DNA of 37,868 nucleotides, from positions 1 to 37,868 of the forward strand of contig NZ_LWQS01000069.1 in the NCBI RefSeq assembly GCF_001650695.1, written 5' to 3'. The DNA comes from Chloroflexus islandicus. Its GTDB lineage: Bacteria; Chloroflexota; Chloroflexia; Chloroflexales; Chloroflexaceae. The position numbers and the translations under genes are program-made. How positions within the stretch are numbered: position 1 is the first letter of the stretch; every line of letters begins with the position of its first letter. Below the pieces are notes generated by a model, which searched no databases, was not told the DNA's origin, and saw only the letters and a list, made by a program, of their open reading frames with translations. Positions 35,344-37,868 of this stretch are shown piece after piece.

Positions 35344-35795
35344 CGCTCCTTTTCGCTACAACCCGTTCAACGGCGATCATTTCACCACCGCTGGTAAGCA
35401 GCTTGTTGGCGTATCATACCCTTCGGCCAACGAGCGCGCTGACAGTTGATACGAGCCGCCACATCGCTTGGCTGCGAGCGATAGGGGTTGAATTACAGGG
35501 GTATGATGAGATTTTGAACTATCTCTTGCAGTTTCCCGGCATGGTGAATGTGCTCCATGTGGCGGTGCAAGCTGTCCGTAAGCACCTTGCTGATCTCCCG
35601 ATGAAGCTTGCAGTCTACCGCGATCCAGAGATTGATGACCGCTACTTACTGCTGAGTGTACAGGCGCCTGCCTACACGACGGCGGTTGCACAAGGTCTCG
35701 CCGCAGCAGAGGCCGAGTTCCTGCCGTTGCTTGCCAACGAAGAGGGATGGCTGCAATTGAATGCCGAGATTGTGGAGTTGGCTGATGTCGTTTGA
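35340..35795 (+). CDS. Small protein of unknown function, partner of a HEPN-like gene
   Basis: 151 aa, intact. Noted segments: VNVLHVAVQAVRKHL (~70-85), LAVYRDPEIDDRYLLLSVQ (~90-108) and a C-terminal GWLQLNAEIVEL. I know no function; sequences with a similar DPEIDD-YL pattern occur as neighbours of HEPN-type genes, so it may be an antitoxin or partner. The start ATG 35340 overlaps the upstream stop (ATGA) and its end overlaps the next gene by 11 bases, so the three genes form a tight, coupled operon. Confidence 0.7.
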   Translation: MTLLFATTRSTAIISPPLVSSLLAYHTLRPTSALTVDTSRHIAWLRAIGVELQGYDEILNYLLQFPGMVNVLHVAVQAVRKHLADLPMKLAVYRDPEIDDRYLLLSVQAPAYTTAVAQGLAAAEAEFLPLLANEEGWLQLNAEIVELADVV

Positions 35796-36131
35796 CTGGC
35801 GTGAATATCTTGCGCTTGCTCGAGGGTTGGCCGGCGATAGCGACGCATCATATTCAGCCGAGGCTGCCCAGCGCGCAGCGATGAGCCGTGCCTACGATGG
35901 AGCGTTTGGTTTTGCGCGTGACGTTGCCCAAGCAAAGGAAGGTTTCTCACCGGCTGGCAGTGCCGATGATCATCGCCGTCTACGCGAACATTTCCAAAGG
36001 TATGGACGAATTACTGTTGATTCACACTTGAAAATGATTGTGATTATCATGATCACGTCGCTGCTCTTGATACGCTCGTGCAGCGTGCGGTTCAATGAGC
36101 CGATGAGGTTGTGCGCGAACTGGAAGAGTAG
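35785..36131 (+). pseudogene. HEPN-like protein gene, frameshifted and with a nonsense codon
   Basis: The N-terminus FDWREYLALARGLAG and AQRAAMSRAYDGAFGFAR are typical of a HEPN-like family (RSAISRAYYAAF pattern). The open frame is natural to about residue 82 (VDSHLK) and then turns into unrelated residues. A shift to another frame at the A-run 36031-36034 gives NDCDYHDHVAALDTLVQRAVQ, the expected C-terminal helix region, then TGA (36096-36098) and again ADEVVRELEE to a TAG at 36129. Adding one A restores the first break; the family's LRxxRN segment before DCDY is not seen, so a somewhat larger deletion is possible. The gene is therefore broken in two places. Confidence 0.65.
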
Positions 36132-36295
36132 GTTCGTCTGAAGGAACCTTTATACCACTCCCCATTTCCCATCCCCCCCAACTTCCCTGATCAGCCAAAT
36201 ATCCGCCCGTAGACGCTGGTCTTTACCAATACTTCATGGTAGCCTACATCATGTGCCGGCGAAATCCGCCGGTTCTAGTGCATGGCGAGGGGCCT

Positions 36296-37210
36296 GTGAC
36301 CACCACTACGCGCGTTGAGCAGCCGGTCGTGTTTGCCGGGTTGACCCGCACCGACCTGACAATGCTGCTGGTTGTGTTGATTTGGGGGGCGAATTTTAGT
36401 ATTGTCAAAGCTGCCTTAACCGAGATTCCGCCGCTGGCCTTCGCCACGCTGCGGTTTGCTAGCGCTAGCGTGTTGCTGCTGGCCTTTACCTTCTGGCGCG
36501 AAGGGCGGCGCGCGCTGCCTCCTGACCGGAAGACGTGGTGGAAGCTGTTTTGGGTCGGGTTTGTTGGCAATACGTTGTATCAGGCCCTTTTTACCTATAG
36601 TTTGACCATGACCACGGCGGCGAATGGTTCACTGATCATCGCAACCACGCCGGCATGGGTGGCGCTGGCGGCTGCCTTGCTCGGTATCGAGCGCGTGCGG
36701 GGCATGATGGCTGCCGGTATCGCGTTGGCGATCGGCGGGGTGGCGTTGGTGGTTGCTGAACGCGGCCTCAGCCTCGGCGGGAATGGGTTGTTGGGTGATC
36801 TGTTGATGCTTGGCGCGGCGCTGTGCTGGATGATCTATACCCTCGGCGTGCGCACGCTTGGCCAAGGTCTCTCGCCGCTGGCCATTACCGCGTGGACGAT
36901 GGTCACTGGGGTGCCGGGGATGGTGCTGGTGAGCATTCCTGATTGGGGCCGCGTCCCGTGGGCCAGTGTGAGCGCCAATGCGTGGCTGGGTTTGCTGTAC
37001 GCGACGTTGCTGGCGTTGGTGCTGGCCTATGTGCTGTGGAATAATAGTGTGCGCGTCGCTGGCAGCGCTCGCACCGCGATTTACGGTTGCGCTATCCCGT
37101 TGGTGGCGACGCTGATTGCGTGGCCGTTGCTCGGCGAGCAGCCGACGTGGGTGCAGGGGGTGGGTGGTTTGCTGATTGTGACTGGTGTCTTGTTGACCCG
37201 CCGGACGTGA
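36296..37210 (+). CDS. EamA-family (drug/metabolite transporter) permease
   Basis: 304 aa from GTG 36296. Ten hydrophobic segments in two EamA repeats: LTMLLVVLIWGANFSIVKAAL opens the first, and GDLLMLGAALCWMIYTLGVRTL opens the second. The end LLIVTGVLLTRRT is typical. These exporters move metabolites, amino acids or nucleotide sugars across the inner membrane; the substrate is unknown. Start: GAGGGG lies just upstream of GTG 36296; an ATG at 36236 would add 20 residues without membrane character. No partner gene is adjacent, and repeats follow. Confidence 0.85.
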   Translation: MTTTTRVEQPVVFAGLTRTDLTMLLVVLIWGANFSIVKAALTEIPPLAFATLRFASASVLLLAFTFWREGRRALPPDRKTWWKLFWVGFVGNTLYQALFTYSLTMTTAANGSLIIATTPAWVALAAALLGIERVRGMMAAGIALAIGGVALVVAERGLSLGGNGLLGDLLMLGAALCWMIYTLGVRTLGQGLSPLAITAWTMVTGVPGMVLVSIPDWGRVPWASVSANAWLGLLYATLLALVLAYVLWNNSVRVAGSARTAIYGCAIPLVATLIAWPLLGEQPTWVQGVGGLLIVTGVLLTRRT

Positions 37211-37868
37211 TCGCGGTTGTTGCTCGTGGTACTATACTAGACCAAATCGGATGGTGAGGTAGCGACGGACGGCTGTCCGTCGCAGGCGCAAAGGGAGCAA
37301 AGGCGCAGAGGATAAACACGCAAAGGCGCAGAGGACGCAAAGGGTCGCTAAGGATACATAAGTATAAACCTCTGCGTCCGCTGCGGTCAATGTGCCCCTA
37401 CCCCAGCCCTCCCCCTCCGGGGAAGGGAGTCATACCCCTCCCCCCAGCGGGGAGAGGTTGGGAGGGGGGCCATCATGAAGACGCAGAGGCCGCAAAGGGT
37501 CGCTAAGGATCAAAAAACTTCTGCGCACTCTGCGGGCAATGTGCCCCCACCCCAGCCCTCCCCCTCCGGGGGAGGGAGTCATACCCCTCCCCCCAGCGGG
37601 GGGAGGTTGGGAGGGGGGCCATCATGAAGACGCAGAGGCCGCAAAGGGTCGCTAAGGATCAAGAGGTGCCCCTACCCCAGCCCTCCCCCTCCGGGGGAGG
37701 GAGTCATACCCCTCCCCCCAGCGGGGGGAGGCTGGGAGGGGGGCCATCATGAAGGCGCAAAGGGTCGCTAAGGGTCGCCAAGGATCAAAAGGTGCCCCCA
37801 CCCCAGCCCTCCCCCTCCGGGGGAGGGAGTCATACCCCTCCCCCCAGCGGGGGGAGGTTGGGAGGGGG
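37211..37868. repeat. Tandem intergenic repeats to the window end
   Basis: From ~37288 come A/G-rich phrases (GCAAAGGCGCAGAGG, then GCAAAGGGTCGCTAAGGAT) and four units beginning GTGCCCC(T/C)ACCCCAGCC at 37392, 37541, 37666 and 37792, spaced 149, 125 and 126 bases. Each unit has C/G-rich inverted repeats (CCCCTCCGGGGG and CCCCCAGCGGGG). The last unit runs out of the window. No gene is seen. Confidence 0.9.

Overview
The window looks like chromosomal DNA of a Chloroflexota bacterium, probably a Chloroflexus/Roseiflexus-type filamentous phototroph. This is inferred from moderately high GC, CHAT-NACHT-HEAT and Mrr genes, copper/cytochrome-oxidase maturation genes, a TusA plus sulfide:quinone-reductase-like pair, and very abundant intergenic palindromic repeats. 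No full-length taxonomic marker is present; only the 3' part of a 5S rRNA gene is seen at the left edge, so the assignment is tentative.

Layout. 1-130: end of an rRNA operon (5S and a strong hairpin terminator). 135-3743 (minus): a 1202-aa CHAT protease / NACHT-like / HEAT-like protein, divergent from an aldehyde dehydrogenase and an orphan ABC ATPase (3891-6296). 6297-7047: repeat-filled gap ending in a promoter with a CsoR-type palindrome. 7048-10303: copper-efflux operon csoR-copZ-copA. 10518-13403: HD-domain protein, lysA (diaminopimelate decarboxylase) and a ROK fructokinase. 14224-15861: YtcJ-like amidohydrolase. 15862-18098: an unusual stretch in which an FAD oxidoreductase gene (minus) is followed by repeated copies of its own 3' coding end, alternating with a second tail type and separated by a perfect palindrome; an orphan nucleotidyltransferase lies among them. 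18482-20713 (minus): copper-delivery cluster for respiratory oxidase (small membrane protein, PCu(A)C lipoprotein, SCO1, membrane cupredoxin). 21021-22763 (minus): GNAT and DUF1801 proteins. 22764-23960: dense repeat array with an exact 345-bp period. 24456-27613: tusA, SQR-like flavoprotein, terminator, tyrosine phenol-lyase. 27614-28450: more repeats. 28542-33159: DUF2726 membrane protein, a large secreted protein and a lipoprotein. 33314-36131: defence/toxin-type island with a VapC fragment, mrr, and a divergent three-gene operon (TIGR04255-like, small partner, HEPN-like) of which the first and last genes are broken. 36296-37210: EamA transporter, followed by tandem repeats to the window end.

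How the genes work together. Two copper modules are present: CsoR/CopZ/CopA removes excess cytoplasmic Cu(I), while PCu(A)C, SCO1 and the cupredoxin probably deliver or bind copper outside the membrane. TusA and the SQR-like enzyme suggest sulfide or persulfide handling. The CHAT-NACHT protein, Mrr, the VapC remnant, the MNT protein and the broken HEPN operon indicate accessory defence or toxin functions, some already decaying.

Most unusual signals: gene-3'-end plus palindrome duplications at three loci; a sigma70-like promoter flanked on both sides by identical 36-bp near-palindromic repeats; nested palindromes whose loop is inverted between otherwise identical repeat copies; and the decayed TIGR04255/partner/HEPN operon beside mrr.
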